64,000 bases of DNA, taken from assembly GCF_019139675.1 (NCBI RefSeq), contig NZ_CP077077.1, forward strand, positions 3,224,001 through 3,288,000. The letters are read 5' to 3'. Each line of letters starts with the position of its first letter. Within the stretch, counting starts at the first letter, position 1. A program made the position numbers and the translations under genes. Under the pieces are notes generated by a model that was not told the DNA's origin, made no database searches, and worked only from the letters and a program-made list of their open reading frames with translations. The DNA is from Pseudomonas maumuensis (lineage in GTDB: Bacteria; Pseudomonadota; Gammaproteobacteria; Pseudomonadales; Pseudomonadaceae). Of this stretch, positions 35,801 through 55,237 are shown piece by piece.

Positions 35801-38800
35801 CCATCGGCGACGATATGGTGCAAGGTCAGCACCAGCACATGCTCGTCGGCGGCCAGGCGCAGCAGCCGAGCGCGCAGCAACGGACCGTGCTCCAGGTCGA
35901 ACGGCTGCGCGATCTCTTGCGCGACCCGCGCCTGAAGCGCCTCGCTTGTTACCGGTTCGACAGGCAGGTCGAAGTCACCTGCAGCATGGATGCGTTGCCA
36001 GGCCTGTTCACCTTCCTGATGGAAGGTAGTACGCAGGGTTTCGTGACGGGCGATCAGCGCGGCGAAGCTGCTACGCAGTGCATCGATGTCCAGCTCGCCC
36101 TGCAGGCGCAGGGCCGAAGGGATGTTGTAGGCGGCACTGGCCGGCTCCAGTTGCCAGAGGAACCACTGGCGTTGCTGGGCGTAGGACAAGGCCAGCGGCT
36201 GGTTGCGGTCCACGACGCTGAACGCCGGAGCCTGGCTGGCCGCACCTTGGCCGGCGGCCTGGGCGAAGGCTTGCAGGTCGGCGGACTCGAACAGGCTGCG
36301 CAGCGACACTTCCACATTCAGGCGCTGGCGGATGCGCGAGGTGACCTGGGTGGCCAGCAACGAGTGGCCGCCGAGCTCGAAGAAGTTGTCGTGCAGGCCC
36401 ACCTGCTCGACCTTCAGCACCTCGGCCCAGATCGCCGCCAGTTGCTGCTCCAGTTCCGTGCGTGGCGCCACGTAGCCTTGTTGCAGCTGGCTGGCGTCCG
36501 GCTTGGGCAGGGCCTTGCGGTCCAGCTTGCCGTTGGCGGTCAATGGCCACTGCTCCAAGACCAGGAAGTGCGTCGGCACCATGTAGTCCGGCAGGTTGGC
36601 TTTGAGGTGCTGTTTCAGCGTATCGCGCAAGGTTGCGTGATCTACATTCGCGTCCTGGGCAATCAGGTAGGCGGCCAGTTGCTTGCCCCCTGCCCCGTCG
36701 ATATCCAGCACCAGCACTTCACGCACGGCGGCGTGCTCTTGCAGGCGCGCTTCGATCTCGCCCAGCTCGATACGGAAACCGCGGATCTTCACCTGGTGAT
36801 CGATCCGGCCCACGTACTCGATCACGTCCTGTTCGCGGTAACGCGCCAGGTCGCCAGTGCGGTACAGGCGCCCGCCTTCGCTGGAGAACGGGTCCGGTAC
36901 GAAGCGTTCGGCGGTCAGCGAGGCGCGGTTGTGGTAACCCCGTGCCAGGCCGGCGTGGCCGACATGCAGTTCACCCGTGCAGCCCTTGGCCACCGGATTG
37001 AAATCTGCGTCCAGCACGTACATCGACAGGTCCGGAATCGCTGCACCGATTGGGCTGCCCGCTTGTTGCGTGTCGGAGAAGCGGATCGGCCGGTAGGTCA
37101 CGTGGACCGTGGTCTCGGTGATGCCGTACATGTTGATCAGGTTGTCGCAGTCTTCACCGAAGCGCTCGAACCACGGCTGCAATGCGGCCACATCCAGGGC
37201 TTCGCCACCGAAGATCACGTAGCGCAGCGAGAGGTCGGATGCACTGTCACAGGCCACGCGCATCAGCGGTTTGAACGCCGACGGGGTCTGGTTCAACACG
37301 GTCACGCCCTGCTCCACCAGCAACTGGTGGAAGTCTTCCGGCGAACGCGTGGTTTCACGCGGCACGATCACCAGGCGGCCACCGTGCAGCAGCGCACCGA
37401 AGATCTCCCATACCGAGAAGTCGAAGGCGTACGAGTGGAACAGCGTCCACACATCCTGCGGGCCGAAGCCGAACCAGGCGTCGGTGGCCTTGAACAGGCG
37501 CAGCAGGTTGTGGTGCGGCAGCAGCGTACCTTTCGGCTTGCCGGTCGAGCCCGAGGTGTAGATCACATAGGCCAGGTTATCCGGCTGGGTCAGGTGCTCC
37601 GGATTCGCGTCGCTGTAGCCAGCCAGATCATCTTCGAGAGACAGGCTGCGCACATGCGCCGGTACCGGCAGGCCGGCCAGCAAATGGCCTTGTGTCAGCA
37701 GCAGTTGAATGCCGCTGTCTTCCATCATGTAGCTCAGGCGGTCCTGCGGGTACTCCGGATCCAGCGGCACATAGGCGCCCCCAGCCTTGAGGATCGCCAA
37801 CAGGCCGACGATCATCTCGAACCCGCGCTCCACCGCGATGCCCACCAGCACATCTGGCCCCACGCCCTGCGCACGCAACTTGTGCGCCAGGCGGTTGGCG
37901 CGGCGGTTGAGCTGGTCGTAGCTCAGCGCCTGCCCGGCGAAGGTCACGGCGATCGCTTCAGGCGTGCGTGCCGCCTGCTGCTCGATCAGCGCGTGGGCGC
38001 ACTCGGTGCTCGGGTAGCGCTGCACATCAGCCGTCCACGCCCCCAGCTCAGCCGCATCGAGCAACGGCAACTGCGCCACGCGCTGGGCGTAATCCGCGCA
38101 GATGCCCTGCAACAGGTTGCGCCAATGCCGGCCAATGCGCTCGACCGTGGCCGCATCGAACAGCGAGGTGGCGTAGGTAAACGCCGCAATCAGCCCACCC
38201 TCGTGCTCGGCCGTGTTGAGGATCAGGTCGAACTGGGTGGTCTGCCCTTCCCAGCTCAAGCCCTCGACCTGCAGCCCGCCCAGCTCACGGACCATGCCCG
38301 GGCTTTCGGCCTGGTGGTTGAACAGCACCTGGAACAACGGGTTGTGGCTCATGCTGCGTTCGGGCTGCAGCGCCTCGACCAGTTGCTCGAACGGCAGATC
38401 CTGGTGCGCCTGGGCCTGCAGCGAGGCTTCACGCACCTGCTGCAGCAACGCGGCGAAGGTGGTCTGCGGCGCGAACTCGGCCTTGAGCACCTGGGTGTTG
38501 ACGAAGAAGCCGATCAGCCCCTGGGTTTCGGCGCGGGTACGGTTGGCCACCGGTACACCGACACGGATGTCGGCCTGCCCACTGTAGCGGTGCAGCAGGG
38601 TCTGGAAGGAGGCCAGCAATAGCATGAACAGGGTCACCCCCTGCTGGCGCGCCAGGGCCTTGAGCCCCTGCGCCAGGGAGGCATCGATATCGATGGCCAG
38701 GCGTGCGCCCTCGAAGGTCTGCACCGACGGCCGCGGGCGGTCGACAGGCAGCTCCAGCAGTGGCTGCTCGCCCGCCAGCTGCTCGCGCCAGTAACCGAGC

Positions 38801-39501
38801 TGGCGCTCCTGCTCGCCCGCCTCCATCCAGTCGCGCTGCCACAGGGCGTAGTCGGCGTACTGAATCGGCAGCTCGGCCAGGGTCACCGGCGCGCCGAGGC
38901 GCAAGCCCTCGTACAGGCGGATCAGCTCGTCCACCAGGATCGGCGTGGACCAGCCATCGGAAACGATATGGTGCACGGTCAGGATCAGCACATGCTCTTC
39001 AGGCCCCAGCACCAACAGCCTGACCCGCAGCAACGGCCCATGCTCCAGGTCGAACGGCTGCTGCACCTCGGCCTCCACCCGCGCGCGGATGGCTGCCTGC
39101 AGGTCCGTCGAATCCGCAGGCACGAAGGGCTCCACCGCCAGCGCCACGGGCATTGGCGGATGGACGATCTGCACCGCCCCGTCACCCTCCTGGCGGAAGG
39201 TGGTGCGCAGGGTTTCGTGGCGCGCCACCAGGCTGTCGAAGCTGCGCTGCAACGCCTCGACATCCAGCGTGCCCTTGAGCCGCAGCGCCGCCGGGATGTT
39301 GTAGGCGGCGCTGTGCGGGTCGAGCTGCCAGAGGAACCACTGGCGCTGCTGTGCATAGGAAAGCGCTGCCCCGTCCGCCGAGTCCCTTCTGAAGATCGGG
39401 GTGACCCCGTAGAGGTTGACACCCTGGCGCTTGAGCAAGGCTGCCAATGCCTTGCGCTCCCTGGTGGACAGCGACTTTACGGAGTCGAGCAGCTCTTGCA
39501 C
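29830..39501 (-). CDS. Pyoverdine side-chain NRPS, third enzyme: three C-A-T modules (Thr, Thr, Lys-like)
   Basis: A 3,223-residue synthetase with three plain elongation modules and no epimerase. Module 1 spans about 1-1090 (T Ser about 1044), module 2 about 1105-2140 (T about 2095), module 3 about 2155-3223 (T about 3160). A1 and A2 are nearly identical and both give DFWNIGMVHK, the pyoverdine threonine code. A3 gives DAEDHGTVSK, close to the lysine code DGEDHGTVVK seen in the first enzyme; lysine is most likely, another basic residue is possible. Each C domain has HHIVxDGW. It starts 15 bp after the second enzyme's stop. The shared Thr blocks suggest internal duplication or gene conversion. 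No TE, so it must hand over to the downstream enzyme. Confidence 0.88.
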   Translation of the reverse strand: MQELLDSVKSLSTRERKALAALLKRQGVNLYGVTPIFRRDSADGAALSYAQQRQWFLWQLDPHSAAYNIPAALRLKGTLDVEALQRSFDSLVARHETLRTTFRQEGDGAVQIVHPPMPVALAVEPFVPADSTDLQAAIRARVEAEVQQPFDLEHGPLLRVRLLVLGPEEHVLILTVHHIVSDGWSTPILVDELIRLYEGLRLGAPVTLAELPIQYADYALWQRDWMEAGEQERQLGYWREQLAGEQPLLELPVDRPRPSVQTFEGARLAIDIDASLAQGLKALARQQGVTLFMLLLASFQTLLHRYSGQADIRVGVPVANRTRAETQGLIGFFVNTQVLKAEFAPQTTFAALLQQVREASLQAQAHQDLPFEQLVEALQPERSMSHNPLFQVLFNHQAESPGMVRELGGLQVEGLSWEGQTTQFDLILNTAEHEGGLIAAFTYATSLFDAATVERIGRHWRNLLQGICADYAQRVAQLPLLDAAELGAWTADVQRYPSTECAHALIEQQAARTPEAIAVTFAGQALSYDQLNRRANRLAHKLRAQGVGPDVLVGIAVERGFEMIVGLLAILKAGGAYVPLDPEYPQDRLSYMMEDSGIQLLLTQGHLLAGLPVPAHVRSLSLEDDLAGYSDANPEHLTQPDNLAYVIYTSGSTGKPKGTLLPHHNLLRLFKATDAWFGFGPQDVWTLFHSYAFDFSVWEIFGALLHGGRLVIVPRETTRSPEDFHQLLVEQGVTVLNQTPSAFKPLMRVACDSASDLSLRYVIFGGEALDVAALQPWFERFGEDCDNLINMYGITETTVHVTYRPIRFSDTQQAGSPIGAAIPDLSMYVLDADFNPVAKGCTGELHVGHAGLARGYHNRASLTAERFVPDPFSSEGGRLYRTGDLARYREQDVIEYVGRIDHQVKIRGFRIELGEIEARLQEHAAVREVLVLDIDGAGGKQLAAYLIAQDANVDHATLRDTLKQHLKANLPDYMVPTHFLVLEQWPLTANGKLDRKALPKPDASQLQQGYVAPRTELEQQLAAIWAEVLKVEQVGLHDNFFELGGHSLLATQVTSRIRQRLNVEVSLRSLFESADLQAFAQAAGQGAASQAPAFSVVDRNQPLALSYAQQRQWFLWQLEPASAAYNIPSALRLQGELDIDALRSSFAALIARHETLRTTFHQEGEQAWQRIHAAGDFDLPVEPVTSEALQARVAQEIAQPFDLEHGPLLRARLLRLAADEHVLVLTLHHIVADGWSMPIMVDEVVRLYAGYRQGAEAQLPTLAFQYADYAAWQRQWMAAGEQARQLDYWRQQLGDEQPLLELPADRPRPLQLSHAGARLDIHLEPELAEALKATARQQGVTLFMLLLASFQVLLHRLSGQSQVRVGVPVANRNRAETEGLIGFFVNTQVLKAEFAPQTTFAGLLQQVRHTAVQAQAHQDLPFEQLVEALQPERSMSHSPLFQVLFNHKAENSGMAQELAGLRIEGLGWEDRSTQFDLVLNTVEHDAGLSAILTYATALFDPATAERLGRYWRNLLQGICQDSAQRVAQLPLLDALELDEWQAHVQRYPSSECAHALIEQQAARTPEAIAVTFAGQALSYDQLNRRANRLAHKLRAQGVGPDVLVGIAVERGFEMIVGLLAILKAGGAYVPLDPEYPQDRLSYMMEDSGIQLLLTQGHLLAGLPVPAQVRSLKLEDDLAGYSDENPEHLTQPDNLAYVIYTSGSTGKPKGTLLPHHNLLRLFKATDAWFGFGPQDAWTLFHSYAFDFSVWEIFGALLHGGRLVIVPRETTRSPEDFHQLLVEQGVTVLNQTPSAFKPLMRVACDSASDLSLRYVIFGGEALDVAALQPWFERFGEDCDNLINMYGITETTVHVTYRPIRFADTQQPGSPIGAAIPDLSMYVLDADFNPVAKGCTGELHVGHAGLARGYHNRASLTAERFVPDPFSSEGGRLYRTGDLARYREQGVIEYVGRIDHQVKIRGFRIELGEIEARLQEHAAVREVLVLDIDGAGGKQLAAYLIANDPAVDHASLRDTLKQHLKANLPDYMVPTHFLVLEQWPLTANGKLDRKALPKPDASQLQQGYVAPRTALEQQLAAIWSEVLKVEQVGLHDNFFELGGHSLLATQVTSRIRQRLNVEVSLRSLFESADLQAFAQAAGEGAASQAPAITVADRNQPLVLSYAQQRQWFLWQLEPDSAAYHIPAALQLKGRLNPEALRQAFETLIARHESLRTTFDQQGGEAQQRIHAPATFTLVMESLQDTSTEAVRERVAREIQRPFDLTQGPLLRVRLLRLAEDDHVLVLTLHHIVADGWSMPIMVDEVVDAYLALSQGRQPEQPALPVQYADYAVWQRQWMEAGEQARQLDYWLAQLGGEHYVLQLPTDHPRPTVQSHAGRSLAIEVPAPLVQALKAQARQQGVTLFMLLLASFQSLLHRQTGQADIRVGVPIANRTRAETEGLIGFFVNTQVLKAQFELHTTFSELLQQVKHAALQAQAHQDLPFEQLVEALQPERSLSHNPLFQVMFNHQAQRPDQGRELPGLSIEGLSWGNPTAHLDLALDTFESEHGLGATLTYVSDLFEHATIERMAAHWLNLLQAVSTQPAQRIVELPLLDEAQRQVILGQWSRHEAIYPDQRTVQQLIADQAARTPHATALICEGQQLSYQALDLRANQLAHRLRDLGIGPDVRVGIALPRSLDMVVGLLGVLKAGGAYVPLDPDYPHERLAYMMEDSGIALLLGHSAQLQDLAVAPQVRSLCLDSEPLDAWPSHALPALGDPDNLAYIMYTSGSTGRPKGVGISAAALSRHAHVAQGFCELSAADRVLQFSTFNFDAFVEQLYPALICGASVVLRGPTLWDSETFYREVVTQGITFADLPTAYWYLLAKDFAAKGPRDYGSLRRIHMGGEAMAADGVLAWQQAGLGHVRLLNTYGPTEATVSVMSHDCSAYVTGEQPLPVQIPIGKALGGRSIHLVDADADLALPGAIGELLVGGELLARGYHNRPGLTAERFIPDPFATTPGGRLYRTGDLARYREHGVVEYAGRIDHQVKIRGFRIELGEIEARLREHPAVREVLVVDIDGPGGKQLAAYLVPNAMPEAEDGLRAELKAHLGASLPDYMVPMYLVLLERMPLLPNGKLDRKALPTPDTRQSQPAYVAPVSELEQQLAALWAEVLQVERVGLGDDFFELGGHSLLAAQLISKINSGLGIDIPLRLLFEKPQLNDFAQACASTGLSLSEDGLSDIERMMNEMAGV

Positions 39502-39516
39502 TTTGAATGTCTCCCG

Positions 39517-50465
<10,949 letters not shown>

Positions 50466-50469
<4 letters not shown>

Positions 50470-53400
50470 GCCTCAACCCCTTCCAAGGAACCCAGGAACG
50501 CGTCCATATCCGACCAGTCGTCATCCGTATCGCCGCCCTGCAGCCGGGCCAGCTCGGCGGCCAGGTCACCCAGCGCCGGTTGTTCGAACAGGCTGCGCAA
50601 TGGCAGCACCAGGCCCAGCTGATCCTTGATCCGCGCCAGCACCTGGGCGGCCAGCAACGAGTGCCCGCCGAGTTCGAAGAAGTGATCGTCCAGGCCGACC
50701 TTCGGCACGTTCAGCACCTGCATCCAGATCTGCGCCAGTTGTTGCTCGACGGCGCTCTGCGGCGCCCGGTACTCGGCCTGCAAAGCACTCGGGTCCGGCG
50801 CCGGCAGGGCCTTGCGGTCGAGCTTGCCGCTGGGTGTGAGGGGCAGGCGTGGCAACAGCAGCAGGTGGCCGGGCACCATGTACTCGGGCAGGCGCGCCTT
50901 GAGCAGGCTGCGTATCTGCTGGCGCAAGCGCGCCTGTTCGGCGGCATCCTGCTCGGCGGCGTCAGGCACCACATAGGCCACCAGTTGCAGGCCACCGGCC
51001 ATCGGCAGGGCCAGCACCACTGCCTCGCGAACCCCTGGGCACTGTTGCAGGCGCGCCTCGATCTCGCCGAGCTCGATGCGGAAACCGCGCACCTTGACCT
51101 GGTGATCGACGCGACCGATGTATTCGATGGCGCCATCGGCGCCCAGGCGCGCGCGGTCACCGGTGCGGTACAGGCGTTCGCCCTGGGCGAACGGATCGGC
51201 GACGAAACGCTGGGCAGTCAGTGATGGCTGGCCGTGGTAGCCACGGGCCAGGCCCGGGCCGCCGATGTACAGCTCGCCCACCGCGCCCTGGGGCAGCAGT
51301 TCGAGGTCATCGTCGAGGATGTACAGGCGGCGCTGCGCCAGGCCCTGGCCAATGGGGATGCCACGCCAGGACACTGCCTCATGGCCAAGCCCGGTGCAGT
51401 CGTGAATGGTCGAGACCACCGTGGCCTCGGTCGGACCATAGGTGTTGAGCAGGCGCACATGGCCGAGCCCGGCCAGTTGCCACAGGCGCAGCCCGTCCAC
51501 CGCCATCGCCTCGCCGCCGACGTGGATCTGGCGCAGCGCGCCGTAGCTGGCCGGCGGACGCGCGGCGAAGTCCTGCACCAGCCAGTACCAGTAGGCGGCC
51601 GGCAGGTCGGCGAGGGTCACACCGTGCTCTATCAGCACTTCGTGCAGCGCGGCGCTGTCCCACAGGCGGGTATCGCGCAGCACCACGCAGGCGCCATGGC
51701 ACAGCGGCGGGAAGAACTGCTCGACGAAACCATCGAAGCTGCTGGTAGCAAACTGCAGCACCCGATCGCCTTCGCGCAGGTCGCTGTAGTCGATGGCGCG
51801 GGCGATGAACTCGCTCAGGGCGCCGTGGCTGATCGCCACGCCCTTGGGCCGGCCGGTGGAGCCGGAGGTGTAGATCACATAGGCCAGGTTGTCGGGCACG
51901 ACGGTCAGCGGCAGGTCACTGGCCGGCTCGTCCGCCAGTGGCAGCTGGTCCAGGCACAGGCAGCGCACTGCCTCCCGCGCCGGCAGGCCGGGCAACTGCG
52001 CGGAGGTGGTCAACAGCCATTGCAGGCCGCTGTCCTCGAGCACATGGCCCAGGCGCTCGGATGGGGCCTGCAGGTCCAGTGGCACATAGGCGCCACCAGC
52101 CTTGAGCACGGCCAGCAGGGCCACGGCGAGGTCCAGCGAACGATCCAGGGCCACGCCGACCAGGCTGTCGGGGCCAACGCCCTGGCGGCGCAGGTAATGG
52201 GCCAGGCGATTGCTCCGGGCGTTGAGCTCGGCATAGCGCATCGACGGCGCCTCGGCGCCATTGGCCAGGATCAGCGCCAGCGCCTCGCCGCTGCGCGCGG
52301 CCTGGGTTTCGAACAGGCGCTGCACCGGCTCCCACGGCGCCACATCGGCCACCGGGCACAGCAACGCCTGGCGCTCGGCCTCGGCCAGCATCGGCAGCTC
52401 GCCCAGGCGCTGGCGCGGATCGTTGCACACCGCGCGCAGCAGGTTGCGCCAGTGCCCGGCCAGCGCACTGATGGTGGCTTCATCGAAGATATCGGTGGCA
52501 TAGGTGAAGGCGGCGAACACCTGCTCGCCCTCCTCCCGGGTATCGAGCATCAGGTCGCTGGTGGCGGCATGCTGGCGGCGGCTGCCGGCCAGTTGCTCGG
52601 CACTCAGGTAGCCCACGCGCAGGCCGCAGTCCAGGCGCACGTCCTTGAGGTCGGTGACCAGCGGCTGGTGGTTGAACATCACCTGGAACAGCGGCGTGTG
52701 GCTCTGGCTGCGCTGGGGCTGCAAGGCTTCGATCAGCGCGTCGAACGGCAGGTCCTGGTGCGCCTGGGCGCCGACCGAGGCCTGGTGCAGGCTACGCAGC
52801 AGGTCGCTGAACGGCGTCTGCGCACTGAACTGGCTGCGCAGCACCTGGGTGTTGACGAAGAAACCGACCAGCCCCTCGGTTTCACTGCGGTTGCGATTGG
52901 CGATCAGGCCGCCGACGCGGATGTCGGCCTGCCCGCTGTAGCGGTGCAGCAAGGTCTTGAACACCGCCAACAGCACCGTGGACAGGGTCACGCCGTGCTG
53001 CTGGGCCAGTTGCTTGAGATCTTCGCGCAGACCACTGTCCAGCACCAGTTCCAGGCGCTCGCCCAGATGACTGGGCTGGGCCGGATAAGGACGGTCGGTC
53101 GGCAGCTCCAGCAACGGATGCTCGTCGCCCAGCTGTTCGCGCCAGTAGTCCAGCTGGCGCTCGCGCTCACCGGCCTCCAGCCAGCTGCGCTGCCACAGTG
53201 CGTAGTCGCGGTAATGCACCTTGATTTCCGCCAGCGCAGGCTCGCGCCCCGCCACCAGAGCGTCGTAGCTGCGCATGAATTCGTCGATCAGGACGTTCAT
53301 CGACCAGCCGTCGGCGATGATGTGATGCAGGGTCAGCAGCAGCACATGCTCCTGGGGCGCCAGACGCAGCAGGGCAATGCCGAACAGCGGCCCACGCTCA

Positions 53401-53870
53401 AGATCGAAGGCCTGGGTGGCCTGGGCCGCCATTTGCTGGTGGGCGCGCTCCCAGCGCGTGGCCTCGGGCAGGTCGGCCAGGTCGAACAGTTGGATGCCTA
53501 CCTGCGTTGGCTCGGCCACCCGCTGCACGGCGCGCTCGCCGTCCTGGGCGAAGGTGGTGCGCAGGCATTCGTGGCGAGCGACCAGCACGGTGAAGGCCTG
53601 CTCCAGCGCCTGCACTTGCAGCTCGCCTTCCAGACGCACGGCCATCGGCAGGTTGTAGGCGGCGCTTTGCGGCTCCAGCTGCCAGAGGAACCACATGCGC
53701 TGCTGGGCGTAGGACAGGCCGTCGCGCTCGCTCAGGCCAACACAGGACGACATGGGCAACTGCGCGAAATCGATACCCTCGCGTCGCATCCCTTCAAGGA
53801 ACAAGCGACGCTTGTCCTGGGGCAACTCGATGAAACGGCGGGAAAGTTTCTGGGCGTCTGCGGCATTCAT
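50466..53870 (-). CDS. Pyoverdine side-chain NRPS, first enzyme: single C-A(Lys)-T module
   Basis: A 1,134-residue single-module synthetase. C domain about 50-490 (HHIIADG 182-188), A domain about 515-1020 (core YTSGSTGRPKG 667-677), T domain about 1035-1105 (LGGHSLL, Ser 1071), then an acidic tail (DTDDDWSDMDAFL). The code residues are D713, G714, E717, D755, H783, G785, T810, V818, V819, K1016, i.e. DGEDHGTVVK, the known Pseudomonas lysine code. It starts with a C domain and no loading module, so it must extend a chain made elsewhere: the expected donor is PvdL with the acyl-Glu-Tyr-Dab chromophore precursor. A perfect iron-starvation promoter lies 58-81 bp upstream. First gene of the NRPS operon. 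Confidence 0.9.
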
Positions 53871-53927
53871 GTGTGGGGTCCTTGCTGATCGGCGGCGCGA
53901 CCGGATGGTCCGGGCGCATCAACAAGA

Positions 53928-53951
53928 ACGAATGGGCGGGGGGATGATTTA
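53928..53951 (-). promoter_or_regulatory. PvdS-type iron-starvation promoter of the NRPS operon
   Basis: On the minus strand GCTAAAT (core TAAAT at 53951-53947) is followed, after exactly 16 nt, by CGT (53930-53928). This is a perfect match to the IS box of pyoverdine genes (TAAAT-N16/17-CGT), recognised by the ECF sigma factor PvdS (PfrI/PbrA in other species). It lies 57 bp before the first NRPS start. Confidence 0.85.
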
Positions 53952-53973
53952 GCGGGTATCGAGCCTGAAAAGC

Positions 53974-53996
53974 CTGGGGCTGCGCGGCAGCCCCAG
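53974..53996 (-). terminator. Hairpin terminator after the SyrP-like gene
   Basis: A 10-bp perfect stem CTGGGGCTGC/GCAGCCCCAG with a 3-nt loop, 10 bp past the hydroxylase stop. It separates this gene from the NRPS operon, whose own promoter starts 23 bp further on. Confidence 0.6.
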
Positions 53997-54006
53997 CCTC
54001 GACAGG

Positions 54007-54990
54007 TCAGGCCTGGTCCAGCGAGTGCCCCTCGGCCATCGCCACGATCACCTTGCGCGGGCCCTCGAACGGCGCGCGGGCATGGGCGGCAAGCATGTTG
54101 TCGAGCATCATCACGTCGCCTTCCTGCCAGAGGAAGCTGATCTTGCAGTCCTCGAGCACCGCACGGATCTCGTCGAGCACTTCATCCTCGATGGGCGAAC
54201 CATCACCGTAGTAGACGTTACGCGGCAGGTCTTCCTCGTCGACGATGTCCAGCAGGCTTTCCCGCACCTCGGGCGGCAGGTTGGAAATATGGAACAGGTG
54301 CGCCTGGTTGAACCAGACCTTGTCGCCCGTGACCGGGTGCTCGGCCACCGCCTGGCATACCTGGCGGGTGCGCAGCTCACCGTCATCCTTCCATTCACAG
54401 GTGATGCCGTGGGCCTTGCAGTAGGCTTCCACCTCCTGCGGGTCCTCGGTATTGAATACATCCTCCCACGACACATCCAGGCCGTTGCCGAAGTTGCGCA
54501 CGTACATCAGGCCCTTGCTGACGAAACGCTCGCGAATATGCGCCGGCACCTTGCGGTAAACCTCGCGACTGTCGGCAATCGGCGTCTGCCCACCGGATTT
54601 CGCGGCGATCATGCTGTAGAACCAGATTTTCATCGGCCAGTCGCGGGAGTAGGCCTGCTCGTTGTGCAACGGAATGTGCTGGTGCGCCGGGTACTCGGTG
54701 GAGGTGTAGACCCCCTGGGTGACGTTGGTGCGCGGCGTCGAGCCAAACTCATAGTTGAGCAGCGGATGGCCGAAACTGGCGGCGAACTGACGGAACTGCT
54801 CGGCGCCCTGCAGGCGGAAACCGCGGAACAGGATGCCGCCATCGCGCAGCAGGTGCTCGTCCACCAGCGCCTTGAGCTCATCGAACACGTCCAGCAGGCT
54901 GGTGTCGTCGTCACCTGCCTCCACCAACAATGGCAAACGTCCCTGCTCCGGCAATAGCGGACGCACTGTAAATCCCACAGCAACACCCAT
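54007..54990 (-). CDS. syrP: SyrP-like (TauD/TfdA fold) aspartate beta-hydroxylase
   Basis: A 327-residue Fe(II)/2-oxoglutarate dioxygenase. The iron ligands are seen as the HxE-type motif in PLHNEQAYSRDW and the distal His in MLAAHARAPFEGPRK, whose final Arg binds 2-oxoglutarate. Members of this family hydroxylate Asp tethered to an NRPS carrier protein at the beta carbon; in pyoverdines the hydroxy-Asp is a bidentate iron ligand. Two Asp-activating modules encoded downstream are the likely targets. ATG 54990 (MGVAVGFTVRPLLPEQ) has AGGAGG exactly 6 nt upstream; the frame extends to 55155 but that part is unlike the family. An IS-box-like promoter lies 75-98 bp upstream and a terminator follows. 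Confidence 0.88.
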   Translation of the reverse strand: MGVAVGFTVRPLLPEQGRLPLLVEAGDDDTSLLDVFDELKALVDEHLLRDGGILFRGFRLQGAEQFRQFAASFGHPLLNYEFGSTPRTNVTQGVYTSTEYPAHQHIPLHNEQAYSRDWPMKIWFYSMIAAKSGGQTPIADSREVYRKVPAHIRERFVSKGLMYVRNFGNGLDVSWEDVFNTEDPQEVEAYCKAHGITCEWKDDGELRTRQVCQAVAEHPVTGDKVWFNQAHLFHISNLPPEVRESLLDIVDEEDLPRNVYYGDGSPIEDEVLDEIRAVLEDCKISFLWQEGDVMMLDNMLAAHARAPFEGPRKVIVAMAEGHSLDQA

Positions 54991-55064
54991 GACGGGCCTC
55001 CTGTACACACCTAAGGAAAAGGGAGCGACGGCCCAGGGGCACGCTCGCATCCGGTGATAGGGGG

Positions 55065-55088
55065 ACGTTTCGGGAAGCAGGCAAATTA
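55065..55088 (-). promoter_or_regulatory. Probable PvdS-type promoter of the SyrP-like gene
   Basis: On the minus strand ACTAATT (TAATT at 55088-55084) precedes CGT (55067-55065) by 16 nt. This matches the iron-starvation box TAAAT-N16-CGT with one change in the -35 element. It lies 75 bp before the hydroxylase start. Confidence 0.6.
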
Positions 55089-55237
55089 GTCCCTGCGCAG
55101 GAACCCGCAGCAACCGGCAGGGCAACCTGGAAACACTTGCTTGCAATTGATCCATCAGGTTTTGCCCTGCTCATGCGTCTCTTTCTGATACGGCCGGGCA
55201 GTCCGCCCCTGAATTCGCCATTGACACTGCGTACCCC

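Noticed and set aside
54991-55155. A 55-residue N-terminal extension of the SyrP-like protein.
   Set aside because: It covers the probable promoter and the AGGAGG site placed correctly before the ATG at 54990, and it is not part of the family.
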